NCBI GenBank assembly: GCA_023379675.1
Contig: JAMCPL010000021.1
Span: forward strand, 1-64,000
DNA: 64,000 nt
Reading direction: 5' to 3'
Source of the DNA: Actinomycetota bacterium
GTDB taxonomy: Bacteria; Actinomycetota; Acidimicrobiia; Acidimicrobiales; JAMCPL01
Made by a program: the position numbers and the translations under genes. Of this stretch, positions 56,756 through 64,000 are shown piece after piece. How positions within the stretch are numbered: the first letter of the stretch is position 1; each line of letters opens with the position of its first letter. The notes beneath the pieces are model-generated. The model saw only the letters and a list, made by a program, of their open reading frames with translations, was not told where the DNA came from and did no database searches.

Positions 56756-57619
56756 GTGACGTATGACGAAAATGAGATTGGCATGACTGGTGGTGGCCAC
56801 GAGGACAGCAGTGGTAGTGGCATGTCGGCGAGCACCGTAGTCATGGAGAATGAGATCGCGGGTGGCGATCATGAGGGTGACGGTAGCTACATCGGCAATG
56901 GTGTTGATGGTGGTGACCGCTTGGACGAGAATCTCGAGGCAGTGGACCACGAAGAGGTTCTGGGCGATATCCCTGCTCAATCCGTGATCCCTGAGGTCGT
57001 AGAGACTGGTGTGTCCTATGAAGACAATTCGAGCGATTGGGAGGATAGCGAGGAGGCTGTTCAGGAAAGTCCTTACGATCGACCGGGTTCCTGGTATGTA
57101 GTGCACACTTATGCTGGATACGAGAACAAGGTCAAGGCCAACCTGCTCAACAGGGCAGTTACCATGAACATGGAAGATCGCATATACGAAGTGGTCATTC
57201 CCCTTGAGGATGTGGTGGAGTTCAAGAATTCCAAAAAGGTCATGGTGCAGAAAAAGATCTTTCCAGGATATCTTCTTTGCAGGTGTGACATGAACGATGA
57301 TTCTTGGTCCGTCATACGCAACACTCCTGGTGTAACTGGATTTGTAGGTCCTGGTACCAAGCCCACGCCGCTGTCGCGCAGGGAGGTGGAAAGTATAATG
57401 AAGCCTGATTCCGGCGGTGAAGCGCACAGCAGGAAGGGAAGAGCCCAGGTGGAACACGAAGTAGGTGATACAGTAAGGGTCAAGGAAGGTCCCTTTGCAG
57501 ATTTCTCAGGCCAGGTGGCCGAGATCAACGAGGATCAGCTCAAGCTAAAGGTGCTCGTCAATATCTTTGGTCGTGAAACTCCCGTTGAACTGGAGTTTGA
57601 TCAAGTGGCAAAGCTGTAA
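56756..57619 (+). CDS. nusG: Transcription factor NusG with long acidic N-terminal extension
   Basis: NusG binds RNA polymerase and links it to Rho or the ribosome. The NGN domain starts at about residue 105 (SWYVVHTYAGYENKVKANLL) and contains KKIFPGYLLCRC, then GVTGFVGPGTKPTPLSRREV. The KOW domain reads GDTVRVKEGPFADFSGQVAE. The first 100 or so residues are acidic and Gly-rich (GGGHEDSSGSGMSASTVVME), as seen in several actinobacterial NusG proteins but without a known role. GTG 56756 has GGCGGAG close upstream; the exact start is uncertain. Total 287 aa. Confidence 0.94.
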   Translation: MTYDENEIGMTGGGHEDSSGSGMSASTVVMENEIAGGDHEGDGSYIGNGVDGGDRLDENLEAVDHEEVLGDIPAQSVIPEVVETGVSYEDNSSDWEDSEEAVQESPYDRPGSWYVVHTYAGYENKVKANLLNRAVTMNMEDRIYEVVIPLEDVVEFKNSKKVMVQKKIFPGYLLCRCDMNDDSWSVIRNTPGVTGFVGPGTKPTPLSRREVESIMKPDSGGEAHSRKGRAQVEHEVGDTVRVKEGPFADFSGQVAEINEDQLKLKVLVNIFGRETPVELEFDQVAKL

Positions 57620-57642
57620 CAGGGAAGATTCACGGGGGTATG

Positions 57643-57681
57643 CACCTCGAAAGTTTTGCGGCAAATTGCAAGTTCGAGGTG
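57643..57681 (+). other. Hairpin in the rplK leader
   Basis: CACCTCGAA (57643-57651) pairs perfectly with TTCGAGGTG (57673-57681). It lies between nusG and rplK. It may end part of the nusG transcripts or be a ribosomal-protein L1 control site, since L1 represses the rplK-rplA mRNA in other bacteria. There is no U-tract. Confidence 0.45.
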
Positions 57682-57733
57682 TGATTCGCTCAGTTTATTA
57701 CTGAATTACTACATAGGAAGGAAATAAGATTAT

Positions 57734-58168
57734 ATGGCGCCTCGCAAGAAGAGGGTAGTTGCTTTGGTGAAGATCCAGTTGCCCGCTGGAGGGGCTACAC
57801 CTGCGCCTCCAGTCGGTACGGCACTAGGGCCTCACGGCGTGCAGACGATGGAGTTCTGCAAGCAGTACAACGCTGCCACAGAGAATAGGAAAGGATCCAT
57901 TGTTCCGGTCGAGATCTCTATATATGAAGATCGCAGCTTTACTTTTATACTGAAGACCCCTCCGACCACTGCGCTTATCAAGGAGGCGGTGGGACTGAAC
58001 AAGGCATCCCAACTCCCAGGGCGTGACATAGTGGCTCATCTGAGGACCGATCAAGTTGCTGAGATCGCAAAGGTGAAGCTCCCAGATCTAAATGCCAATG
58101 ATTTACAGGCTGCAGAGTTGCAGGTAGCAGGTACTGCTCGGTCAATGGGAATAGCTGTATCCGCTTAG
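57734..58168 (+). CDS. rplK: 50S ribosomal protein L11
   Basis: L11 forms the GTPase-associated centre with 23S r[23 protein letters not shown] is the conserved N-terminal domain (binds translation factors; target region of thiopeptides), [11 protein letters not shown] follows, and the RNA-binding C-terminal domain has [20 protein letters not shown] and [10 protein letters not shown]. The product is 144 aa, normal. AGGAAGGAA precedes the ATG. Confidence 0.97.
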   Translation: MAPRKKRVVALVKIQLPAGGATPAPPVGTALGPHGVQTMEFCKQYNAATENRKGSIVPVEISIYEDRSFTFILKTPPTTALIKEAVGLNKASQLPGRDIVAHLRTDQVAEIAKVKLPDLNANDLQAAELQVAGTARSMGIAVSA

Positions 58169-58301
58169 ATTCGCTGGTCATAGCTTTTAAGGAGTCCGAG
58201 AGAGTTTGGCAGGGTAGCCTGGCACTCGTTTCGTCGACAGGTAGTGGTCCGCTGGGCTTCAAAGAGCCTGGCGGTGCTGGAAAGAAAAGAGAGGAACCCG
58301 A

Positions 58302-59024
58302 TTGCACAGAGGAAAAGCGTATCGAGACGCAGTAGGCAAGTATGACAAGAATCATCATTTCGCGCCCATGGAGGCAGTGGAGATGGTCAAGTCGCTAACC
58401 AGCGTGAAATTCGACGAGACTGTCGATCTGGCCGTACGGCTCGGGGTGGATCCTCGCAAGGCAGATCAGATAGTCAGGGGCAGCATGAGCCTTCCTGCCG
58501 GAACGGGGCGTGACGTGAGGGTGGCGGTCTTTGCTGCCGGAGAACAGGCACAGGCGGCCCGTGCAGCAGGGGCCGATCATGTCGGTGCGGATGACCTTGT
58601 CGCTAAGATTGCTGGTGACGGTTTCCTCGAGTTTGACATCGTCATAGCGACACCTGACATGATGGCGCAGGTGGGTAAACTGGGACGCATCCTGGGCCCG
58701 AGGGGCCTCATGCCCAATCCTAAATCAGGTACTGTGACCGAAGATATCGAGAGAGCGGTGACCGAGTTCAAGAGTGGGAGGGTGGAGTACAGAACGGATC
58801 GGGTAGGCAATATCCATATACCGATAGGCAAGGCATCCTTCGATGCAACTGATCTCTTGGAGAACTATCGTACTGCGATTGATGAGCTTGTGCGCGTAAA
58901 ACCGGCATCAGCCAAAGGCAGGTACCTGCGGTCAGTCACGTTATCGACCACCATGGGGCCGGGGGTCAGAATAGATCCCAATAAAGCGCGTATTACTGCG
59001 GACGCCCTGGCGGCTACAGCCTAG
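58302..59024 (+). CDS. rplA: 50S ribosomal protein L1
   Basis: L1 forms the mobile stalk at the E site and represses its own operon. TTG 58302 has GAGAGG 7 nt upstream. [20 protein letters not shown] is the N-terminus, [20 protein letters not shown] the signature, and [20 protein letters not shown] and [20 protein letters not shown] the C-terminal part. The 240-aa length is normal. It is 133 bp after rplK. Confidence 0.97.
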   Translation: MHRGKAYRDAVGKYDKNHHFAPMEAVEMVKSLTSVKFDETVDLAVRLGVDPRKADQIVRGSMSLPAGTGRDVRVAVFAAGEQAQAARAAGADHVGADDLVAKIAGDGFLEFDIVIATPDMMAQVGKLGRILGPRGLMPNPKSGTVTEDIERAVTEFKSGRVEYRTDRVGNIHIPIGKASFDATDLLENYRTAIDELVRVKPASAKGRYLRSVTLSTTMGPGVRIDPNKARITADALAATA

Positions 59025-59116
59025 AGGCTTAGCGTAATAATTTATTGGGGCGATTGGGCGGCTTTGCGCAGAAGGTGCCGGTAGGTGGCAGTGCAACTGG
59101 CTTGCCGGTTGTCGAT

Positions 59117-59145
59117 TTGACTTGCACAAGGTAGTGAGCTATTAT
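59117..59145 (+). promoter_or_regulatory. Strong promoter of rplJL
   Basis: TTGACT (59117-59122), 17 bp, TATTAT (59140-59145): near-consensus housekeeping promoter. Start near 59152. Confidence 0.7.
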
Positions 59146-59151
59146 TCCTTT

Positions 59152-59382
59152 GCCACCCTATCATGCTCCTTATGGCACGCCCATCAAACTTGGTGCGTGA
59201 TGATTGAAGTGCAGGTACTTGCGGTGCAGCAGGGAGTACAGCATAGTAGGTAGTGAGAAGAAGGCGCTTGTAGCGGGAGATAGGTCGTGTCTGTATGCCC
59301 ATATACCAATTTGAGTACAGGGTGGCAGGGTGGCGGCACGCAGGAATATGTTGGCAAGAGTGACGATACCGGCAGGAGAGTA
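59152..59382 (+). other. rplJ leader, about 230 nt
   Basis: The predicted transcript has a leader of about 230 nt before rplJ. In many bacteria this region contains the L10 leader, which binds the L10-(L12) complex and represses translation. I cannot confirm the kink-turn by eye. An in-frame extension of rplJ to 59287 exists but is unlikely to be used. Confidence 0.4.
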
Positions 59383-60060
59383 ATGTCAAAACCAAGACCA
59401 GAGAAGGTGGCTGCAGTCGAAGAGGTACGAAATATGTTCGAATCCTCTGTGTCGGCGGTTCTTACTGAGTATAGGGGATTGACGGTAGCCGACATGGAGA
59501 GCTTGCGCAGGAGCTTGGCTGCGACGGGGGCATCGTACAAGGTATACAAGAACACTCTTGTCAAAAGAGCCATATCAGGTACTGCCCACGAGTCGCTGGG
59601 ATCAATATTGGAGGGTCCCAATGCTATTGCCTTTTCCACGGGCGATCTTTCTGACATGGCGAGAGTGCTGAAGACGTTTTCCACCAGCAAGGAACACCTT
59701 GTGATCAAGGGAGGTGTCTACGAAGGTTCAGTTGTCACAAGAGAGCAGTTGATCAGTATTGCCGAACTGCCATCGCGTGAAGTGCTTCTTGGCAGGCTGG
59801 CAGGTATGATTAGGGCGCCATTGCAGCAGATGGCGGACTTGCTGGCAGCACTGCCTACCAACCTTGCATACGGCCTGAAAGCGCTCCTGGACACCAAGGA
59901 GCAGGTAGCCCCGCCCGATCACCATTTGGATTTGCAACCCCACCCGGAGTCGGCACAGGAGCAACCGTCGTCGTCGGTGCAGGAGCAGGCAGTCTTGCAC
60001 GAGCATGAGCACGATGAAGAATTGCCGGACCAGTCATCCGCTATAGGCAAAGAGGCGTAG
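59383..60060 (+). CDS. rplJ: 50S ribosomal protein L10
   Basis: L10 anchors the L7/L12 stalk. ATG 59383 is preceded by GGCAGGAGAG; KPRPEKVAAVEEVRNMFESS is the L10 start, YRGLTVADMESLRRSLAATG and YKVYKNTLVKRAI are the RNA-binding core. The L12-binding C-terminal helix region follows ELPSREVLLGRLAGMI. A tail of about 45 residues rich in Gln, His and Glu (EHEHDEELPDQSSAIGKEA) is extra to the family core. The 225 aa are therefore longer than the usual 165-180. Confidence 0.95.
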   Translation: MSKPRPEKVAAVEEVRNMFESSVSAVLTEYRGLTVADMESLRRSLAATGASYKVYKNTLVKRAISGTAHESLGSILEGPNAIAFSTGDLSDMARVLKTFSTSKEHLVIKGGVYEGSVVTREQLISIAELPSREVLLGRLAGMIRAPLQQMADLLAALPTNLAYGLKALLDTKEQVAPPDHHLDLQPHPESAQEQPSSSVQEQAVLHEHEHDEELPDQSSAIGKEA

Positions 60061-60189
60061 AACGGCGGTCGGCAAGCTGGATAGTAAAATTGCCCGAGCC
60101 GGTGGGCGCGCCGCCAGTGGCTGAATAGGCCCAGTTGTATATGTTGTATGCAGGTACAGTACAGGTAAACGAGAAAACAGGAGAAGAGA

Positions 60190-60597
60190 ATGGCAGGAAA
60201 GACCCTTACCAAGGAAGAGATATTGGACGGAATAGCAAATCTGAGCGTATTGGAGTTGTCCGAGATGTTGAAGGATTTCGAGGAGAAATTTGGCGTGACG
60301 GCCGCTCCTCCGGTTGCAGTGGCTCAGGCTGGAGCCGTAAATGTCGGCGGTGATGCAGCGGCAACCGCTGATACCGAATCAGAGGTGGATGAGGTGGACG
60401 TCGTTCTGGCGGCGGTAGGGGACAAGAAGATCCAGGTGATCAAGGAGGTCAGGGCTCTTACCAGTTTGGGCCTCAAGGAAGCGAAAGATTTGGTGGAAGC
60501 TGCTCCAAAGGCTGTGCTGGAAAAGGTGTCGAAGGCAGATGCCGAAAAAGCAAAAGCCCAGTTGGAAGAGGCGGGCGCATCGGTGGAACTCAAGTAA
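60190..60597 (+). CDS. rplL: 50S ribosomal protein L7/L12
   Basis: L7/L12 dimers form the stalk that recruits translational GTPases. The N-terminal dimerisation domain ([20 protein letters not shown]) is joined by an Ala/Gly/acidic hinge to the C-terminal domain, with [20 protein letters not shown] and [20 protein letters not shown] (the factor-binding helices). The 135 aa are slightly longer than the usual 120-130. It is 129 bp after rplJ. Confidence 0.97.
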   Translation: MAGKTLTKEEILDGIANLSVLELSEMLKDFEEKFGVTAAPPVAVAQAGAVNVGGDAAATADTESEVDEVDVVLAAVGDKKIQVIKEVRALTSLGLKEAKDLVEAAPKAVLEKVSKADAEKAKAQLEEAGASVELK

Positions 60598-60939
60598 TCG
60601 AGACTGGCCGGCCACCACGGGTATACTGTGATGACTTGCACGGGTGCCGCGTCAGTGCTATAATAATCAGTGATTTGAATATAGTGCAGTTACTTGGCTC
60701 TCTGGCAATCATCTAATAGGTGTCGCGCGCTTATGTGCGGGTGTAGCGTCATGCGTCTACGGTTATCCATTCACCGTGTGGCTCGGGCGCGGCTAGGTTT
60801 GAATAATCAAGAAGCTGTGCGTACGGCAATGCCTGGCTACATCGCACTATTCCAAGATCCGGCTTTACACACATCGCGTGTTCGCATGCCAGGAACGTAA
60901 AAGAACGTACTGTCAATATATGGAGAGGAGCTAACCGTA
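60598..60939 (+). other. rplL-rpoB intergenic region
   Basis: This 342-bp gap contains a strong promoter (60636-60664) followed by a leader of about 270 nt for rpoB. No gene or attenuator hairpin with a U-tract was recognised. Confidence 0.5.
60636..60664 (+). promoter_or_regulatory. Strong promoter of rpoB
   Basis: TTGCAC (60636-60641), 17 bp, perfect TATAAT (60659-60664). It allows rpoB (and probably rpoC) to be transcribed independently of rplJL. Confidence 0.7.
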
Positions 60940-63900
60940 TTGTCCGTAGCGCATAAAATTCCCAACCGTGTTACCTTTGCCAATCTGGACGAGGTGTTGC
61001 CGGTACCCGATCTTGTTGCAGTTCAACGTCATTCGTTCGAATGGTTCATGAAGAGGGGGCTGGCGGAAGCATTTGCCGATATCAGCCCGATCGAGGATTT
61101 CAGCGGGCAGCTGAGCCTGGAGATAGAGTACGATCCTGACGATCCTGATCTCAAACCACCGCCGAAGTTCCCGGTTGAGGAGTGTAGGGAGAAGGACATG
61201 ACCTTTGCCGTGCCGGTTTTTGTACGTGCACGGTTCTATAATGCGGGGACCGGAGAGATCAAGGAGCAGACGGTCTTCATGGGGGACTTCCCTGCCATGA
61301 CCGACAGGGGCACTTTTATCATCAATGGTACCGAGCGGGTCATCGTTTCCCAGCTGGTGAGGTCACCGGGCGTGCTGTTCCAGCCTGGCAAGGATCAGAA
61401 GACAATCGTATCTGGAACGATACATCCTTACCGGGGCGAGTGGATAGAAGTGGACTTGGAGGCCAAGGCCGCTCGTGACATATACGCCGGAGCGCGGGTT
61501 GCCCGTAAGCGAAAGATGTCATTGTTCACATTGATACGTGCCCTCGGTTATTATGACGAGGTATTGCTCAACCGGCTGGTGTCGCATTTCGACTTTCTCG
61601 AGCCGCAATGGGAGAAGGAACGGGAGATGGCTCCGTCTCGCGACGAAGCGTTGCTGGAGATATACAAGCGTGCGAGACCAGGCGAACCGCTGAACCTGGA
61701 ATCAGCCCGAGGGTACTTCGAGGGGGCATTCTTCAATTCGAAGCGTTACGACCTGACAAGGGTGGGACGGTACAAGCTCAACCGTAAGTTGGGTGAAGAG
61801 ATCGACCGTATGTCGGAAATAATGGGGATCGATCTGGAGCACCCCGACCCTGACCAGACGGTGCTGTCGCCTTCGGAGATACTGGCGACTGCTGGCTATA
61901 TGTTACATCTTGCAGACGGCAAGCCGGGGTATCGTCTTGATGATCAGGATCATTTTGCCAATAGGCGGGTGCGTTCCGTCGGGGAGCTGATCCAGAATCA
62001 AGTGCGTATTGGCTTGTCGCGAATGGAGAGGGTGGTAAGGGAGCGCATGACCACCCAGGACGTAGAGGCGATCACCCCCCAATCTCTTATCAATATACGG
62101 CCCTTAGTGGCATCTATGAAGGAGTTCTTTGGCACGAGCCAGCTCTCTCAGTTCATGGATCAGAACAATCCTGTTTCCGGGCTTGCTCATAAGCGGAGGC
62201 TGTCCGCTCTTGGCCCGGGCGGCCTTTCCCGGGAGAGGGCGGGTTTTGAGGTGAGGGATGTGCACAGTTCTCATTATGGCAGGATGTGTCCCATAGAAAC
62301 CCCGGAAGGCCCCAATATCGGCCTTATCGGTGCGCTTGCAACCTATGCAAGAGTCAATGAGTATGGCTTTATAGAGACTCCGTACAGGCGCGTATCGAAT
62401 GGACATGTCACCGGCGAAGTCATGTACCTTGCGGCTGACGAAGAAGAGAAGTATGTCATAGCTCAGGCCAATGCAACCATAGACGAGAGTGGTAACCTTT
62501 GCGAGGAGCGAGTTCTTGTCCGCAGGGGGCCCAAAGGAGCGGAAGTCAGGGTGGGCGCCGCTCAGACTACCTACGGGACCACCAGCGAAGTGGACTACGT
62601 TCCACCGGCGGAAGTCGACCTGATGGATGTGTCGCCTGCTCAGATTGTTTCGGTTTCCACTGCACTTATACCTTTTATCGAACACGACGATGCCAATCGG
62701 GCCCTTATGGGTGCAAATATGCAGAAACAAGCAGTACCACTGGTCGTGCCCGAAGCGCCTTATGTTGGCACTGGCATGGAGGCAAAGGTGGCGAGGGACG
62801 CCGGAGACACCCTGTTTGCTGAAGGAGACGGTGTCGTAGTCGAGGTAAGTGGCGATAGGGTGGTGGTGAAGTACAATCCCGGCCAGACCGATCGTAACGG
62901 TGTGCCCTTGGAGAGCAGGACATACAATCTGTCAAAGTTCCAGCGTTCCAATCAGAACACTTGTGTCAACCAGAAGCCGCTTGTGGATGAGGGCGACATA
63001 CTTCAGAAGGGAGATCTGCTGGCGGATGGTCCTGCCACTCACAATGGGGAGTTGGCGCTGGGAAAGAACCTGTTTGTCGCATTCATGCCTTGGGAAGGTT
63101 ACAATTATGAGGACGCAATCATTGTTTCCGAGCGCCTCGTACAGGACGATGTGCTGACTTCCATCCACATAGAGGCGCACGAGGTGGATGCCCGTGATAC
63201 GAAGCTTGGCGCGGAGGAAATTACTCGTGATATTCCCAATCTTTCCGAAGAGATACTTGCCAATCTTGACGAACGCGGAATAATACGCCTGGGAGCGGAA
63301 GTCGGTCCAGGCGACGTGCTGGTTGGCAAGGTGACTCCGAAGGGGGAAACGGAGCAGACCGCTGAGGAAAGGTTGCTACGGGCCATTTTTGGTGAAAAGG
63401 CCAGGGAGGTTCGAGATACTTCCCTCAAGGTGCCTCATGGAGAATGGGGCAAGGTCATAGACGTCAAGGTGTTTTCACGTGATGAGTCCAACGAGTTGCC
63501 TCCCGGGGTGAATCAGCTTGTCCGGGTATATGTCGCACAGCGACGCAAGATATCTGAAGGCGATAAGCTTGCAGGAAGGCATGGCAACAAGGGGGTCATC
63601 TCGAAGATCCTTCCTCAGGCGGATATGCCTTACCTGGCTGATGGCACTCCGGTGGACATCATACTCTCACCGCTCGGTGTGCCCAGCCGGATGAATGTCG
63701 GTCAGGTGCTGGAATCCCATCTGGGCTATGTGGCCAGACACGGGTGGAAGGACGCTACATCCGATGGCCGTGCGAGGCGGAAGGAGTCTGATGCCGGTTC
63801 GAATAGCGTGGACCGGAACGGTAATGCCGCCGTTGGGATCGCTCCTTCGATTTGCAGGAAGACCCGGCCACGTACAGACCCTGCGGTATGGGTGGCTACA

Positions 63901-64000
63901 CCTGCGTTCGATGGCGCCCGTTGGGACGATCAGGTCGAAAGCGGGAGGCAGGCATCTATCCAGCAGCTGTTGCAAAGCATTGACAGTGACAGCGCCAATG
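60940..64000 (+). CDS. rpoB: RNA polymerase beta subunit, 3' end beyond window
   Basis: TTG 60940 has GAGAGGAG 9 nt upstream; the next residues ([20 protein letters not shown]) are a normal RpoB start. About 1020 codons are present, with no stop. The protrusion and lobe are complete, and the rifampicin pocket reads [30 protein letters not shown]. The residues equivalent to E. coli D516, H526 and S531 are present, and position T525 is Ala. [14 protein letters not shown] and [20 protein letters not shown] (catalytic-centre lysines) are intact. Near the end, after [16 protein letters not shown], about 60 variable residues precede [13 protein letters not shown], a lineage-variable region in this family. 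Confidence 0.97.
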   Translation, partial: MSVAHKIPNRVTFANLDEVLPVPDLVAVQRHSFEWFMKRGLAEAFADISPIEDFSGQLSLEIEYDPDDPDLKPPPKFPVEECREKDMTFAVPVFVRARFYNAGTGEIKEQTVFMGDFPAMTDRGTFIINGTERVIVSQLVRSPGVLFQPGKDQKTIVSGTIHPYRGEWIEVDLEAKAARDIYAGARVARKRKMSLFTLIRALGYYDEVLLNRLVSHFDFLEPQWEKEREMAPSRDEALLEIYKRARPGEPLNLESARGYFEGAFFNSKRYDLTRVGRYKLNRKLGEEIDRMSEIMGIDLEHPDPDQTVLSPSEILATAGYMLHLADGKPGYRLDDQDHFANRRVRSVGELIQNQVRIGLSRMERVVRERMTTQDVEAITPQSLINIRPLVASMKEFFGTSQLSQFMDQNNPVSGLAHKRRLSALGPGGLSRERAGFEVRDVHSSHYGRMCPIETPEGPNIGLIGALATYARVNEYGFIETPYRRVSNGHVTGEVMYLAADEEEKYVIAQANATIDESGNLCEERVLVRRGPKGAEVRVGAAQTTYGTTSEVDYVPPAEVDLMDVSPAQIVSVSTALIPFIEHDDANRALMGANMQKQAVPLVVPEAPYVGTGMEAKVARDAGDTLFAEGDGVVVEVSGDRVVVKYNPGQTDRNGVPLESRTYNLSKFQRSNQNTCVNQKPLVDEGDILQKGDLLADGPATHNGELALGKNLFVAFMPWEGYNYEDAIIVSERLVQDDVLTSIHIEAHEVDARDTKLGAEEITRDIPNLSEEILANLDERGIIRLGAEVGPGDVLVGKVTPKGETEQTAEERLLRAIFGEKAREVRDTSLKVPHGEWGKVIDVKVFSRDESNELPPGVNQLVRVYVAQRRKISEGDKLAGRHGNKGVISKILPQADMPYLADGTPVDIILSPLGVPSRMNVGQVLESHLGYVARHGWKDATSDGRARRKESDAGSNSVDRNGNAAVGIAPSICRKTRPRTDPAVWVATPAFDGARWDDQVESGRQASIQQLLQSIDSDSAN

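Overview
The window is a stretch of bacterial chromosome, mid-50s % G+C by eye, and most likely actinobacterial. The evidence is the housekeeping gene order (tig-clpP-clpX-folC-ndk-mreBCD-mrdA-rng-rplU-rpmA-obgE-proB-proA, then secE-nusG-rplK-rplA-rplJ-rplL-rpoB), a class II DAHP synthase, frequent GTG and TTG starts, several apparently leaderless genes, and secreted repeat proteins of a style common in high-GC Gram-positives. A deep lineage such as Acidimicrobiia would fit, but that is inference; 16S rRNA or a ribosomal-protein tree would decide it.

Layout. 1-1.9 kb: 5' part of a secreted protein with six internal repeats (minus strand), then a wrecked adenine methyltransferase gene. 1.8-5.9 kb: FGGY sugar kinase coupled to a PLP-dependent lyase/decarboxylase, then a GNAT acetyltransferase. 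5.9-11 kb: membrane-anchored alpha/beta hydrolase, acetyl-CoA synthetase, enoyl-CoA hydratase. 11.2-15 kb: the most unusual operon, with three successive proteins each carrying two YbjQ-like domains plus a small partner protein. 15-20.6 kb: oxidoreductase remnant, KimA-like potassium permease and a GAF-GGDEF-EAL protein. 21-41.7 kb: one long plus-strand housekeeping block for protein quality control (tig, clpP, clpX), folate and nucleotides (folC, ndk), rod-shape wall synthesis (mreBCD, mrdA), RNA processing (rng), ribosome (rplU, rpmA, obgE), proline synthesis (proB, proA) and a MoxR-ATPase/VWA pair. 41.7-47.7 kb: tandem repeats, tRNA-Gly, a secreted GH25-like protein, a small membrane protein, aroG, a glycosyltransferase, tRNA-Cys and tRNA-Val. 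47.7-53.6 kb (minus strand): integrase remnant, then an operon of ABC ATPase, FtsX-type permease, histidine kinase and response regulator. 53.6-56.3 kb: DUF1801 remnant, two lineage-specific genes and a small element bounded by perfect 21-bp inverted repeats. 56.3-64 kb: transcription and translation cluster, ending inside rpoB.

Two themes run across the window. First, decay: at least four gene remnants (methyltransferase, FAD oxidoreductase, tyrosine recombinase, DUF1801) lie among intact genes. Second, short duplications: five pairs of 36-45 bp direct repeats at gene borders share an almost constant pitch of 71-74 bp with unrelated spacers, a 35-bp repeat is tandemly iterated, and in-frame microsatellite-like expansions occur in tig, folC, mrdA, a YbjQ protein and others. 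The YbjQ operon and the constant-pitch repeat pairs are the best candidates for undescribed biology.
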